A DNA stretch of 64,000 nucleotides. Source: Bacteroidota bacterium (GTDB taxonomy: Bacteria; Bacteroidota; Bacteroidia; Chitinophagales; Saprospiraceae). Under the pieces are notes generated by a model that was not told the origin of the DNA, did not search any database, and saw only the letters and a list, made by a program, of their open reading frames with translations. The stretch spans positions 103,691-167,690 of the forward strand of contig JAHEAR010000004.1 in NCBI GenBank assembly GCA_024642665.1. Reading direction: 5' to 3'. Shown piece by piece: positions 17,284 through 26,001 of the stretch (positions are counted from its first letter, which is position 1; each line of letters begins with the position of its first letter). Made by a program: the position numbers and the translations under genes.

Positions 17284-18168
17284 TTAGCCTTCCAGCGCAG
17301 CGGCACCACCTACGATTTCACTTAACTCTTTTGTAATGGCTTCCTGACGGGCATTGTTATAGCTGATTTTCAACGATGACAACATCTCATCAGCATTCGT
17401 AGTCGCTTTATCCATGGAAGTCATCCTTGCGCCGTGCTCAGAAGCATGAGTGTCCAGCAAATATTTCTGAAACTGAATTTCTAAAATACTTGGCACAAGG
17501 GTATTGAGTAATATTTCTTTCTCCGGTTCAAAAATGTAATCTACACGACGGGTAGAGGCAGATTCAATCTTTGGGACAGGGAGAAACTGAACCGTTTCTG
17601 CGAACTGTGTAGCCGCATTTTTAAAACGACTGTAAAAAACCATAATGGAATCTGTCTCACCATTGCTAAACTGATCCATCAGCAAACGAGGCACAGTCAC
17701 GGTATGATCAAATTCCAGATTCTCAAAAAGCATGATATAATCCTTATTGATCTTACAGTTTTTATAGTTCTTTCTGAAAAAATCATACCCTCGCTTTCCT
17801 ATCGGAACGATGGTCAGATTGCCGGAAGCGCGTTGTTCAGCAAATTGCTCCTCAATCTGCTTCACGGCAGCTTTAATAATATTGGTATTAAAGGCACCGC
17901 ATAATCCACGATTAGAGGTGACCACCACGATCGTTGCATGTTTCACCGGACGTTCTTTGCCAAAACTGATGCTTACATCCCCTTCTACTGCAGAAAGAAC
18001 GTTGCGCAACATATGATTGAGCTTATCTGCATAGGGACGTACACGAACGATGGCATCCTGTGCTTTCCTCAACTTAGCCGCCGAAACCATTTTCATGGCT
18101 TTGGTGATCTGCTGTGTTGAGCTGACCGATTTCATTCGTTCCCTTACCTCTTTAAGCTTACCACTCAT
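17284..18168 (-). CDS. atpG: ATP synthase F1 gamma subunit
   Basis: 294 residues. The N-terminal helix LKEVRERMKSVSSTQQITKAMKMVSAAKL (in part) and the C-terminal helix with ARMTSMDKATTNADEML are the coiled-coil pair that forms the rotor shaft. The middle domain carries VTSNRGLCGAFNTNI. Length is normal. It is the last gene of the atpBEFHAG operon, 43 bp after atpA. Confidence 0.97.
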   Translation of the reverse strand: MSGKLKEVRERMKSVSSTQQITKAMKMVSAAKLRKAQDAIVRVRPYADKLNHMLRNVLSAVEGDVSISFGKERPVKHATIVVVTSNRGLCGAFNTNIIKAAVKQIEEQFAEQRASGNLTIVPIGKRGYDFFRKNYKNCKINKDYIMLFENLEFDHTVTVPRLLMDQFSNGETDSIMVFYSRFKNAATQFAETVQFLPVPKIESASTRRVDYIFEPEKEILLNTLVPSILEIQFQKYLLDTHASEHGARMTSMDKATTNADEMLSSLKISYNNARQEAITKELSEIVGGAAALEG

Positions 18169-18211
18169 CTGCTTTTACGTTTATAGTTATGGATCCCGGT
18201 GGATTGAAAAA

Positions 18212-19816
18212 TCAGGCTTTGTATTGTGTTTGCAGTTCAGCTGCTAAAGTCTTCAACGTCTCTGTGTCCGCATCAAGTAATTTTCCGGCGCGAAGATTAT
18301 TCAGCAATTCCGGATATCTTGATTCCAAACTGGTTAAGAAGATATCTTCAAACTCGTTTATTTTGTTTATCGGAACACCACTCAAAAGTCCATTGGTTCC
18401 AAGGTAGATGATTGCAATTTGCTTCTCTACGGATACCGGGCTGTATTGTGGTTGCTTAAGAATCTCCACGTTTCGCTTTCCTTTCTCTAATACTGCTGTG
18501 GTAGCCGCATCAAGATCAGAACCGAATTTGGCAAAAGCTTCAAGGTCACGATACTGCGCCTGGTCCAGCTTCAATGTACCGGCTACTTTCTTCATGGACT
18601 TGATCTGTGCATTTCCTCCTACTCTTGATACTGAAATACCTACGTTGATCGCCGGGCGAATACCTGAGTTGAACAGTCCGGATTCAAGGAATATCTGTCC
18701 ATCCGTAATCGAAATCACGTTGGTTGGGATATAAGCGGATACGTCACCTGCCTGGGTCTCAATAATCGGTAGAGCGGTCAATGATCCACCGCCTTTAATC
18801 ATCGGTTGACCATTGGCATCTTTTCCATTTTTCAAACTGTCGGGAAGATCATTCATCTGACGAGCGATATCGTCATTGTTAATGACTTTCGCTGCTCTTT
18901 CCAATAATCTTGAGTGCAGATAGAAAACGTCTCCGGGATAAGCCTCACGACCCGGTGGACGACGAAGCAAAAGAGAAACTTCACGGTAGGCAACTGCTTG
19001 CTTTGACAAATCATCATAGATGATCAACGCAGGTCGACCCGTGTCTCTGAAAAATTCGCCGATAGCAGCACCGGCAAATGGTGAGTAAAACTGAAGTGGC
19101 GCAGGATCAGAAGCACTGGCGGAAACGATCACCGTGTAAGCCATTGCGCCTGCTTCTTCTAAAGTCTTTTCTACGTTAGCTACCGTAGATGCTTTTTGTC
19201 CTGATGCTACATAAATACAATATACCGGCTCGCCTTTATCGTAAAATTCTTTTTGGTTGATGATCGTATCAATAGCAATCGCTGACTTTCCGGTCTGGCG
19301 ATCACCAATGATCAATTCACGCTGTCCACGACCAATTGGAATCATTGCATCAATCGCTTTGATACCTGTCTGTAGTGGCTCGTTTACCGGTTGACGGTAG
19401 ATTACTCCCGGTGCTTTACGCTCCAACGGCATTTCATATTTATCACCGGTGATTGGTCCTTTACCATCAATTGGCTGGCCCAGTGGATTCACGACACGAC
19501 CTAAGTAACCTTCCCCAACGTTGATACTTGCAATTCGTCCGGTACGGGTCACACGTGAACCTTCCTTGATATTATCACTGGCACCCATCAACACTACCCC
19601 AACGTTATCTTCTTCAAGGTTTAGTACGATGGCTTCAACGCCTGTTTCAAATTTAACAAGCTCACCGGCTTGTGCGCGGTTCAAACCATATACACGCGCA
19701 ATACCGTCACCCACCTGCAATACAGAACCTACTTCTTCAAGTTCTGCTGCACTTTGAAATCCGGATAATTGCTGCTTTAAAATGGCTGAAATTTCACCTG
19801 GTTTTACATCCACCAT
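18212..19816 (-). CDS. atpA: ATP synthase F1 alpha subunit
   Basis: 534 residues. The N-terminal beta-barrel is followed by a nucleotide-binding domain with P-loop GDRQTGKSA (171-179), [20 protein letters not shown], and the C-terminal helical domain. The motif [22 protein letters not shown] (in part) is diagnostic. Alpha is the non-catalytic nucleotide-binding subunit of the F1 hexamer. The catalytic beta gene is not in this operon. Confidence 0.98.
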   Translation of the reverse strand: MVDVKPGEISAILKQQLSGFQSAAELEEVGSVLQVGDGIARVYGLNRAQAGELVKFETGVEAIVLNLEEDNVGVVLMGASDNIKEGSRVTRTGRIASINVGEGYLGRVVNPLGQPIDGKGPITGDKYEMPLERKAPGVIYRQPVNEPLQTGIKAIDAMIPIGRGQRELIIGDRQTGKSAIAIDTIINQKEFYDKGEPVYCIYVASGQKASTVANVEKTLEEAGAMAYTVIVSASASDPAPLQFYSPFAGAAIGEFFRDTGRPALIIYDDLSKQAVAYREVSLLLRRPPGREAYPGDVFYLHSRLLERAAKVINNDDIARQMNDLPDSLKNGKDANGQPMIKGGGSLTALPIIETQAGDVSAYIPTNVISITDGQIFLESGLFNSGIRPAINVGISVSRVGGNAQIKSMKKVAGTLKLDQAQYRDLEAFAKFGSDLDAATTAVLEKGKRNVEILKQPQYSPVSVEKQIAIIYLGTNGLLSGVPINKINEFEDIFLTSLESRYPELLNNLRAGKLLDADTETLKTLAAELQTQYKA

Positions 19817-19856
19817 GATTCTTTATATTTTGATGTTGATCGTTTACGATGATTAA

Positions 19857-20417
19857 TTATACTGCGGCCTGATAATCTTTCGTGGAAAACTCCTTTCTCA
19901 ATAAATTCAACTGATGCTTTACACTGGCATCATATAATTTATCTTCGAATGAAATCACAAATCCTCCAATAAGATCTTTATCTACCGTTGTTTTAAATTC
20001 AATATTTGTTTTTGTGAGCTTGCTGGCAATCAGTTTTTGCTTTATCGCGCTGATCGCTTCACCGGATAAGGTTTCGGCTGATACAATGTGCACGATTGAT
20101 ATGCCCTTAATGGATCTGTACTGACTCACTACTTCTGAAGCAATATCTCCCAGATAAGCCTCTCTTCCCTTTCTCAAAATAATATCAAGGAATGCATAGG
20201 TAAGCGTATCCACTTTTGTACCAAATACCGCATCCAGCACTTTAGCTTTCTTATCTGAATTGATAATCGGGCTCTTCAACAATACCTCAACATCTCTCAG
20301 TTTGGATACTTCGGCAAAGTAAGTCATGTCCTCCACGACTCTATCCAGCTTGCCTTGTTCGGTGGCAAGATCAATAAGTGATTTGGCGTATCTGGAAGCT
20401 ATCCTGTATGATGACAT
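19857..20417 (-). CDS. atpH: ATP synthase F1 delta subunit
   Basis: 186 residues. The start, SSYRIASRYAKSLIDLATEQ, and the C-terminal segment DKDLIGGFVISFEDKLYD are conserved in delta/OSCP proteins, which link F1 to the peripheral stalk. It sits between atpF and atpA as usual. Confidence 0.95.
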   Translation of the reverse strand: MSSYRIASRYAKSLIDLATEQGKLDRVVEDMTYFAEVSKLRDVEVLLKSPIINSDKKAKVLDAVFGTKVDTLTYAFLDIILRKGREAYLGDIASEVVSQYRSIKGISIVHIVSAETLSGEAISAIKQKLIASKLTKTNIEFKTTVDKDLIGGFVISFEDKLYDASVKHQLNLLRKEFSTKDYQAAV

Positions 20418-20450
20418 GTTGTACTAGTATTAGAATTTATCGATTGCTGA

Positions 20451-20969
20451 TTAGCTGAGTTTAATATCATTCACCAGCTTATCCACCAGGTTCTTCTGTT
20501 CATCTGTTTTGCCCATTTGCTGAAGAATTAATTTTTCAGCAATATCGATAGACATTTGACCTACCTGATTTTTTACTTCTACAATGGCTTTATTCTTCTG
20601 GTTTTCGATTTCGTTTCGCGCCTCTTCCACAATTTTCTGTGCTTCGACTTTCGCTTTATCGCGTGCTTCTGAAATCATTTTATCACCGGAAGTTTTTGCT
20701 TCACGAAGCAGTTTAGCTCTTTCTTCGCGGGCTTCATTCAATAGCTTCTGATTATCACTACTCAGCTGAGCCATTTCATCCTTTGCCTTTTTCGCTTCAT
20801 CAAGGGCTGATTGAATATCGTTTTCACGTTTTTTCAAGGCATCCTTGATCGGACCGAAGGCAAACTTTCCCACTAAAATCCAGAACAGACAAAAGATGAG
20901 AAATGTCCAAAACAACATCCCTATCCCGGGACGTGCTACCGTAAACTCTGAAAGAAAAATAAGATCCAT
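20451..20969 (-). CDS. atpF: ATP synthase F0 b subunit
   Basis: 172 residues. One membrane helix (about 16-37: GMLFWTFLIFCLFWILVGK) is followed by a long charged coiled coil ending in EKLILQQMGKTDEQKNLVDK, the peripheral stalk. A short glycine-poor N-terminus precedes the helix. It is placed between atpE and atpH. Confidence 0.95.
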   Translation of the reverse strand: MDLIFLSEFTVARPGIGMLFWTFLIFCLFWILVGKFAFGPIKDALKKRENDIQSALDEAKKAKDEMAQLSSDNQKLLNEAREERAKLLREAKTSGDKMISEARDKAKVEAQKIVEEARNEIENQKNKAIVEVKNQVGQMSIDIAEKLILQQMGKTDEQKNLVDKLVNDIKLS

Positions 20970-21016
20970 AAGCTTTTAGTTTTGACTTCCCTCCTTTGCG
21001 GAGTTCCGTCCATCAT

Positions 21017-21031
21017 CCCCTTCTGAAGGGG
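21017..21031 (-). other. Intercistronic hairpin between atpE and atpF
   Basis: cccctt-ctg-aagggg forms a 6-bp GC-rich stem in the 154-bp gap between atpE and atpF. No U tract follows on the minus strand, so it looks like an mRNA-stability or processing element rather than a terminator. Confidence 0.45.
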
Positions 21032-21123
21032 CTATTTTTTAAAACGGTATAAATACAAACTATTCAAAAAGACTCCGGAAGCCCGGCCAATCGCAAGGCA
21101 TCCGAAATCTATTGTTCCTGCAA

Positions 21124-21330
21124 TTACTTTACAAGGAAAGCCATGATGATCGCAATCAAAGCAGCTCCTTCCACAAGGGCTGCAGTAAGGATCATGTTTG
21201 CACGGATATCACCAAGTGCTTCCGGTTGGCGGGCAATGGCATCCATTGCTCTTCCTCCGATTGCTCCTACTCCGATACCTGCACCGATCGCGGCTAATCC
21301 CATACCTATTGCTGCAATTGAACCTGTCAT
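21124..21330 (-). CDS. atpE: ATP synthase F0 c subunit
   Basis: 68 residues forming a two-helix hairpin. Helix 1 is glycine-rich (GMGLAAIGAGIGVGAIGG), the polar loop is RQPE, and helix 2 carries the ion-binding carboxylate E54 in ALVEGAALIAI. The residue after E54 is Gly and no Ser/Thr follows in the sodium-ligand position, so proton coupling is expected. It is flanked by unusually long gaps (141 bp to atpB, 154 bp to atpF) that hold hairpins. Confidence 0.96.
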   Translation of the reverse strand: MTGSIAAIGMGLAAIGAGIGVGAIGGRAMDAIARQPEALGDIRANMILTAALVEGAALIAIIMAFLVK

Positions 21331-21384
21331 AATAATGAGTATTTATTGAGTTAGTAAATTCTTTATTTGTTCGTTATTGGTTTA

Positions 21385-21470
21385 TTTCACTTTTCACCCC
21401 TGTATAACTTCCTTCGTCCGTATACAGGGTCTCCGCTGCGCTCCGATTTTCACTTATCACTTTTCACTTA
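21385..21470 (-). repeat. Hairpin and heptamer repeats between atpB and atpE
   Basis: ccctgtata (21398-21406) and tatacaggg (21421-21429) form a perfect 9-bp stem with a 14-nt loop. Heptameric gtgaaaa/gtgataa units flank it on the minus strand, and a ctccgctgcgctccg core at 21431-21445 resembles the GC-rich dispersed element at 43.9 kb. The element lies inside the operon, before the gene whose product is needed in the highest copy number. Confidence 0.55.
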
Positions 21471-21471
21471 A

Positions 21472-22782
21472 TTAGTGATGTGCTTCCTCTGTCGCGGCCC
21501 CGATATAAGATGCTGTGAGCAGAATGAACACATAAGCCTGAATAAAAGCCACCAGCAATTCTATCGCCAGGATAAACATGGTCAATGGCACCGCAACGAC
21601 AGCTCCGGTTACGGCACCTGCAGTACTTTCTCCTAACCGGCCAAACATGAAGATCAAACCCACAAAAGACAGCACCACAATATGTCCTGCGGTAATGTTG
21701 GCAAAAAGACGCAACATGAGCGTAAAAGGTTTGATAAACATCCCTAATATCTCAACAGGTGTCAGAATCAATACTTTGATAATCGGTGGCACCCCGGGCA
21801 TCCATAAAATATGGCTCCAGTAATTCTTATTTCCATTGATCGTCACAACGACAAACGTAATGATCGCCAATACAGCCGTTACGGCAAGATTTCCGGTCAC
21901 ATTACTTCCCCCCAAAAATGGAATCTGTCCAAAAAGGTTCAATCCAAGAATGAAGAAAAACAAGGCTAATAACAAGGGTAGGAATTTTTCCCACTTAGGT
22001 CCAAGAAAAGGCTTGGCTACTTCATCCTGAACAAACACGAAGATTGGCTCAATAAATGACTGTAGTCCTTTGGGCGCCATATTGTCCCGTGTTTTGTAGG
22101 CTTTGGCAATGCTGAAAAATCCCCATGCTAACAGCAAGGTAATCAGCAGCATGGAAACTACATTTTTAGATAAGGAAAAATCATAAAAGGATGTGATGCC
22201 TCCTCCAAACAGACCTGCATCAGCAGTACTCTGTGGCAGTAGTTTATAATGCTTACCATCATAACAGGCATAAGCCACTTCTTTGGTTTCGCCATCAGTA
22301 GTTTCTTCCTGATGGATAAATCCTTCAAGCGCTACTTCATCTGTTGGGAACGTTGGATCTTCAATGCGTTTCACGGCTCCATTATCCAGAACATACTGAT
22401 TGTATGCCTTTCGTCCTTCGCCATGGCCAAAAAAGTCGAATTCAAATTTGGAAGAAGAAAAGAAGTCCCAGCCATGTCCTTTTGTATAAAGAATGCAGGG
22501 TAGCGGAAAGTTAAACGAACCTATGCTATATACATTAGCATCTGAGATGTGGTGATAGGCCGTGGAGGTCGCATCGTAGATGGTCTCATGCACATCTGCA
22601 TGAAAATGACATGCATGGTGCTCGGCATCTTCATGATCACCCTCCTGATAAGCCTCTACAGTCGTTCCATGCGTATTCTGCTCATGCGTATCTTGATGAT
22701 CCTGCGCATTCAGTAATACAGGAAATCCTACCGCCAGGAGGAGGGTAGGAATAAGGGCCACTAAACTTCGTAATTCCTTCAT
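21472..22782 (-). CDS. atpB: ATP synthase F0 a subunit with long periplasmic N-terminus
   Basis: 436 residues. The conserved five-helix core runs from about 205 to the end, with the essential arginine R358 in TLMLRLFANITAGH and the final-helix region IELLVAFIQAYVF. Before it lies an N-terminal extension of about 200 residues: a signal peptide ending VLLNAQ, a His/Asp/Glu-rich stretch (28-65) and a folded-looking segment with three cysteines. Extended a subunits are usual in Bacteroidota, but their extra domain has no assigned role. First gene of the operon; a good promoter lies 29 bp upstream. Confidence 0.95.
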   Translation of the reverse strand: MKELRSLVALIPTLLLAVGFPVLLNAQDHQDTHEQNTHGTTVEAYQEGDHEDAEHHACHFHADVHETIYDATSTAYHHISDANVYSIGSFNFPLPCILYTKGHGWDFFSSSKFEFDFFGHGEGRKAYNQYVLDNGAVKRIEDPTFPTDEVALEGFIHQEETTDGETKEVAYACYDGKHYKLLPQSTADAGLFGGGITSFYDFSLSKNVVSMLLITLLLAWGFFSIAKAYKTRDNMAPKGLQSFIEPIFVFVQDEVAKPFLGPKWEKFLPLLLALFFFILGLNLFGQIPFLGGSNVTGNLAVTAVLAIITFVVVTINGNKNYWSHILWMPGVPPIIKVLILTPVEILGMFIKPFTLMLRLFANITAGHIVVLSFVGLIFMFGRLGESTAGAVTGAVVAVPLTMFILAIELLVAFIQAYVFILLTASYIGAATEEAHH

Positions 22783-22810
22783 TTACAGAGGGTATTCTTC
22801 AAATCAGGCG

Positions 22811-22841
22811 CAAAGGTAAGCATAATGCCGTGAGCAGCAAA
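22811..22841 (-). promoter_or_regulatory. Promoter of the atpBEFHAG operon
   Basis: On the minus strand TTTG (22841-22838), a 19-bp spacer, then TACCTTTG (22818-22811), exactly matching the TTTG-N19-TAnnTTTG consensus of the Bacteroidota primary sigma factor. It ends 29 bp before the atpB start codon. This is the best promoter match in the window. Confidence 0.8.
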
Positions 22842-22989
22842 GAGACCTATCAAATCTTTTTTTGAGGGGAAGTATGATACGCTAAATACAAAGAAATCGG
22901 GTTAATTAATGGGCCATAACTGAGATGTGATATTTGCAAACCACTCATATGAATGGCAGGGTAATTATGTACTTTAGATATAAAAAAGG

Positions 22990-25713
22990 ATGCAAAAATG
23001 GCTATTAATAACCGGGTTCTCCCTTGTTTGGCTTTCGTCGTCTTCCCAGCAGGTATTATTCAAGAACAGCACCGGTAAGCTTAATCCTGTTTCCGGCTTT
23101 ACCAATTATGTGGACTGTGCTGTGGATATGAATGGGGACCATCTGGATGACGTGGTACGGATTGGCAATAAAGGCATGTACATTGACTATCAACTTCCGG
23201 ACGGCCATTTTTCCCAGCATTTTTTTTTCATGCCGATCCAAGCACCTCCAGATTGGAGCCTTTCCGCTGGTGATATTGATAATAACGGCTATAATGACCT
23301 TCTTTTTGGCAACTCCCATAAAGTTTCTTTCGTCCAGGCAAATGAGAATGGAACTTTTTATCAGGAAACAGTCATGCCATCCTTTATTTTCAGTCAGCGA
23401 TCTACTTTCGCAGATATTGACAATGACGGATGGCTCGATGCTTTTGTATGCAATGATACAGCACAGAGCATCCCATATAAGAACTATGGGGCCGGTGAAA
23501 TGACAGAGGACACTAACCTCATTCATACGGCCAACCTGCCCGGTAATTATGCCGCCATATGGACCGATTATGACAATGACGGATACACTGATCTTTATAT
23601 TACTAAATGCCAGCAACAGGCTCCTCCAGGACATATCAATCGTACTAATCTCCTGTACCGGAATAACGGTGATGGCAGTTATTCGGAAGCAGGTGCCGAG
23701 GCAGGCCTTGACGATAATGCGCAATCCTGGAGCACGTCATTCGAAGATTTTGATAACGATGGCGATTTTGATGCGTTTATCGTAAATCATGATTTTCAAA
23801 ATCGGTTGTTTCGAAACAACGGGGATGGAACATTCACGGATGTCATCAGCACCTCAGGTATTAATGGCAGTGATCTTGGCGCTTATGAAAATGCGTCTGG
23901 TGATTTCAACAATGATGGATTCATGGATATTTTTGCCGAGCTGACCAACGAACTCTACCTTGGAAACGGGGACCTTACATTTTCCGCTCAGGATCTACCT
24001 ATGATTCCCGGCGCCATCGCAGATTTAAACAATGACGGCTTCCTGGATGTCCTTCGAAACGGTGTCTTTTGGGAAAATGAAGGCAACACAAATCACTGGC
24101 TTAAAGTTTTTCCTGTCGGAACCCAAAGCAACAAAAACGGCATTGGGGCAAGAGTGGAAGCATATGGTACATGGGGCCGTAAGATCAGGGAAGTTCGTTC
24201 AGGTCAAAGTTATAGTCCGATGAGTTCGCTGACCACTCATTTTGGTTTAGGCCCTTATGAATGGGTAGATTCCCTGATAATACATTGGCCGTCCGGGATA
24301 GTGACACACCTTCAAAACCTGAAGACGGATACCACCTATGTCATAGCCGAAGCACCTTGTATTCTGCCTGTTTCTGAAGTATCCGTTTTAGGCAATCTGA
24401 TCAATTGCCCCGGAGACACCGCGATCCTCATCGCTCCACCGGGCTTTTCGAATTATACGTGGTCGAACTTCCATAATGGCCAATCACTTGAAGTAGGAGG
24501 TGAAGGAACATTCTATGCCTTTTGTACGGATAGCGCAGGTTGTATTTCGATTACCACACCGGTCCGGATTCAAAAACTGATTGAAAAAATACCTGAAATA
24601 TTCAATGCTGAAGGGAACCTAATTTGTGAAGGTGACACGCTTATATTAATGTCAACACCCGGCGAAAATTATACCTGGTCTTCCGGAGCAACAGGCACCC
24701 CCAATATCGAAGTTGCAGATCCGGGAATGTATACAGTTTCTGTCGATGCTGTTTGTTTTTCCGGCCAATTAACTTCTAATCCATTCGAAGTTATTGTATT
24801 ACCTGCATCCGCGCCTTTGGCAAATGGTGCAGTAATTTCGCAGGGCGATTCCATCCTGATCACTGCAGAAGGTGAAAATTGTCAATGGTATGATCAGCCA
24901 ATAGGTGGAAATTTACTGGCTATCGGTTCCGCTTTTCAAACTTCGCCATTAAGTTCTTCGGTTACTTATTATGTTGAAAGCCATCATTTTTACCCCGGAC
25001 CAATCCAGTCGGGTGGAAAAATGGATACGACAGGGTCTGGTGGAGTGGCTAGTCAGGCGGGATACCTTTTATTTGAAGTCTGGGAGCCATTTACTTTGCT
25101 TTCTGTCTCAGTTTATGTGCCTCCGGGCTCCCCTTTGAGCACACGATTTGTCCTGCTCTGGTCCGAGGATGCCCAACTGGCTTTAAAACAATTTACCATG
25201 CAGCCGGGATGGAATTTGCTGGAGTTAAATTTCGCAGTTCCGGTGGGAAAATTTTCATTACGTTGTCCTCAGGGTAATTTGTGGCGGAATACTACACCTC
25301 TTGATTATCCTTATCCCATTGGTGATGTAGGAAGAATCACATCTTCTAATTTCGGCGATTCGTACTATTACTTTTTCTATGATTGGAAAATAAAAAAAGA
25401 AGACTTCGAATGCATTTCTGACCGGATTCCGGTCGAAGTAATCTTGTCTGGCTCTTCAGAAATTCACGATCAGAAAACGCTACTGATTTTTCCAAATCCT
25501 GTATCCGAGAATTTATTTATTCAGCTTAAAGGTGACCGGACAACGGCCGGACTTTTAAGCATGTCAGACCTTCAAGGAAAGTTGATACTCAACCAACAAT
25601 TTTACGGGGAACATGCCTTTCAATTAAATCTGGTAGATCTTTCATCAGGTATATATTTCCTGAAGGTTGCAGGCCATGATTATTTTGAAACCAGAATGGT
25701 AATAAAATTGTAG
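22990..25713 (+). CDS. FG-GAP/VCBS and UnbV (ASPIC) repeat protein with T9SS type A tail
   Basis: 907 residues with a short signal peptide (LLITGFSLVWLSSSSQ). Residues 20-360 hold repeated calcium-loop motifs of the FG-GAP/VCBS type (DIDNNGYNDLLF, DIDNDGWLDAF, DYDNDGYTDLYI, DFDNDGDFDAF, DFNNDGFMDIF), a likely beta-propeller. An UnbV/ASPIC domain follows (about 370-450: GIGARVEAYG, SSLTTHFGLGPYEWVDSLII). Two Ig-like modules lead to a C-terminal sorting domain (LIFPNPVSENLFI, LSSGIYFLKVAGHD). Secreted adhesin or binding role inferred. It is transcribed divergently from the atp operon. Confidence 0.88.
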   Translation: MQKWLLITGFSLVWLSSSSQQVLFKNSTGKLNPVSGFTNYVDCAVDMNGDHLDDVVRIGNKGMYIDYQLPDGHFSQHFFFMPIQAPPDWSLSAGDIDNNGYNDLLFGNSHKVSFVQANENGTFYQETVMPSFIFSQRSTFADIDNDGWLDAFVCNDTAQSIPYKNYGAGEMTEDTNLIHTANLPGNYAAIWTDYDNDGYTDLYITKCQQQAPPGHINRTNLLYRNNGDGSYSEAGAEAGLDDNAQSWSTSFEDFDNDGDFDAFIVNHDFQNRLFRNNGDGTFTDVISTSGINGSDLGAYENASGDFNNDGFMDIFAELTNELYLGNGDLTFSAQDLPMIPGAIADLNNDGFLDVLRNGVFWENEGNTNHWLKVFPVGTQSNKNGIGARVEAYGTWGRKIREVRSGQSYSPMSSLTTHFGLGPYEWVDSLIIHWPSGIVTHLQNLKTDTTYVIAEAPCILPVSEVSVLGNLINCPGDTAILIAPPGFSNYTWSNFHNGQSLEVGGEGTFYAFCTDSAGCISITTPVRIQKLIEKIPEIFNAEGNLICEGDTLILMSTPGENYTWSSGATGTPNIEVADPGMYTVSVDAVCFSGQLTSNPFEVIVLPASAPLANGAVISQGDSILITAEGENCQWYDQPIGGNLLAIGSAFQTSPLSSSVTYYVESHHFYPGPIQSGGKMDTTGSGGVASQAGYLLFEVWEPFTLLSVSVYVPPGSPLSTRFVLLWSEDAQLALKQFTMQPGWNLLELNFAVPVGKFSLRCPQGNLWRNTTPLDYPYPIGDVGRITSSNFGDSYYYFFYDWKIKKEDFECISDRIPVEVILSGSSEIHDQKTLLIFPNPVSENLFIQLKGDRTTAGLLSMSDLQGKLILNQQFYGEHAFQLNLVDLSSGIYFLKVAGHDYFETRMVIKL

Positions 25714-26001
25714 TCAAAAGTTAGAAAAAAAGGCACTTTCTGGCCATTTCAAATGTTAAACTGATTCAGTTGGGAGGTTGGATATGTTGGTTCAATATTG
25801 TATCTTTTTGTAATTTTGAGAGCTAAATATTTCTAAGAGACGGAATACAATAGCCCTGTTCGTTTGCTTTTTCTGCCCGCTCAGATATCTCTTGGAGGGA
25901 AGAAGTGATTTTTAACACCACTTTTGAATTACATTGCAAACAAGATGGGATGCATCTTATTTGCTGTAATACGCTAATTTATAAATGAGGTGTTTTTGAC
26001 A
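25714..26001. other. 288-bp spacer between two large surface-protein genes
   Basis: No gene, repeat or clear terminator is visible. Both flanking genes read rightward. The GTG at 25990 is in frame with the adhesin but is not the preferred start. Confidence 0.5.

Noticed and set aside
21124..21330. Sodium-coupled ATP synthase c subunit
   Set aside because: The carboxylate E54 is followed by Gly-Ala-Ala; the Ser/Thr ligand typical of sodium-binding c rings is missing.
23056..23724. 222-residue minus-strand ORF
   Set aside because: It is antisense to the FG-GAP repeats; its Ile/Val-rich wording is the reverse reading of repeated Asp/Asn codons in the calcium loops.
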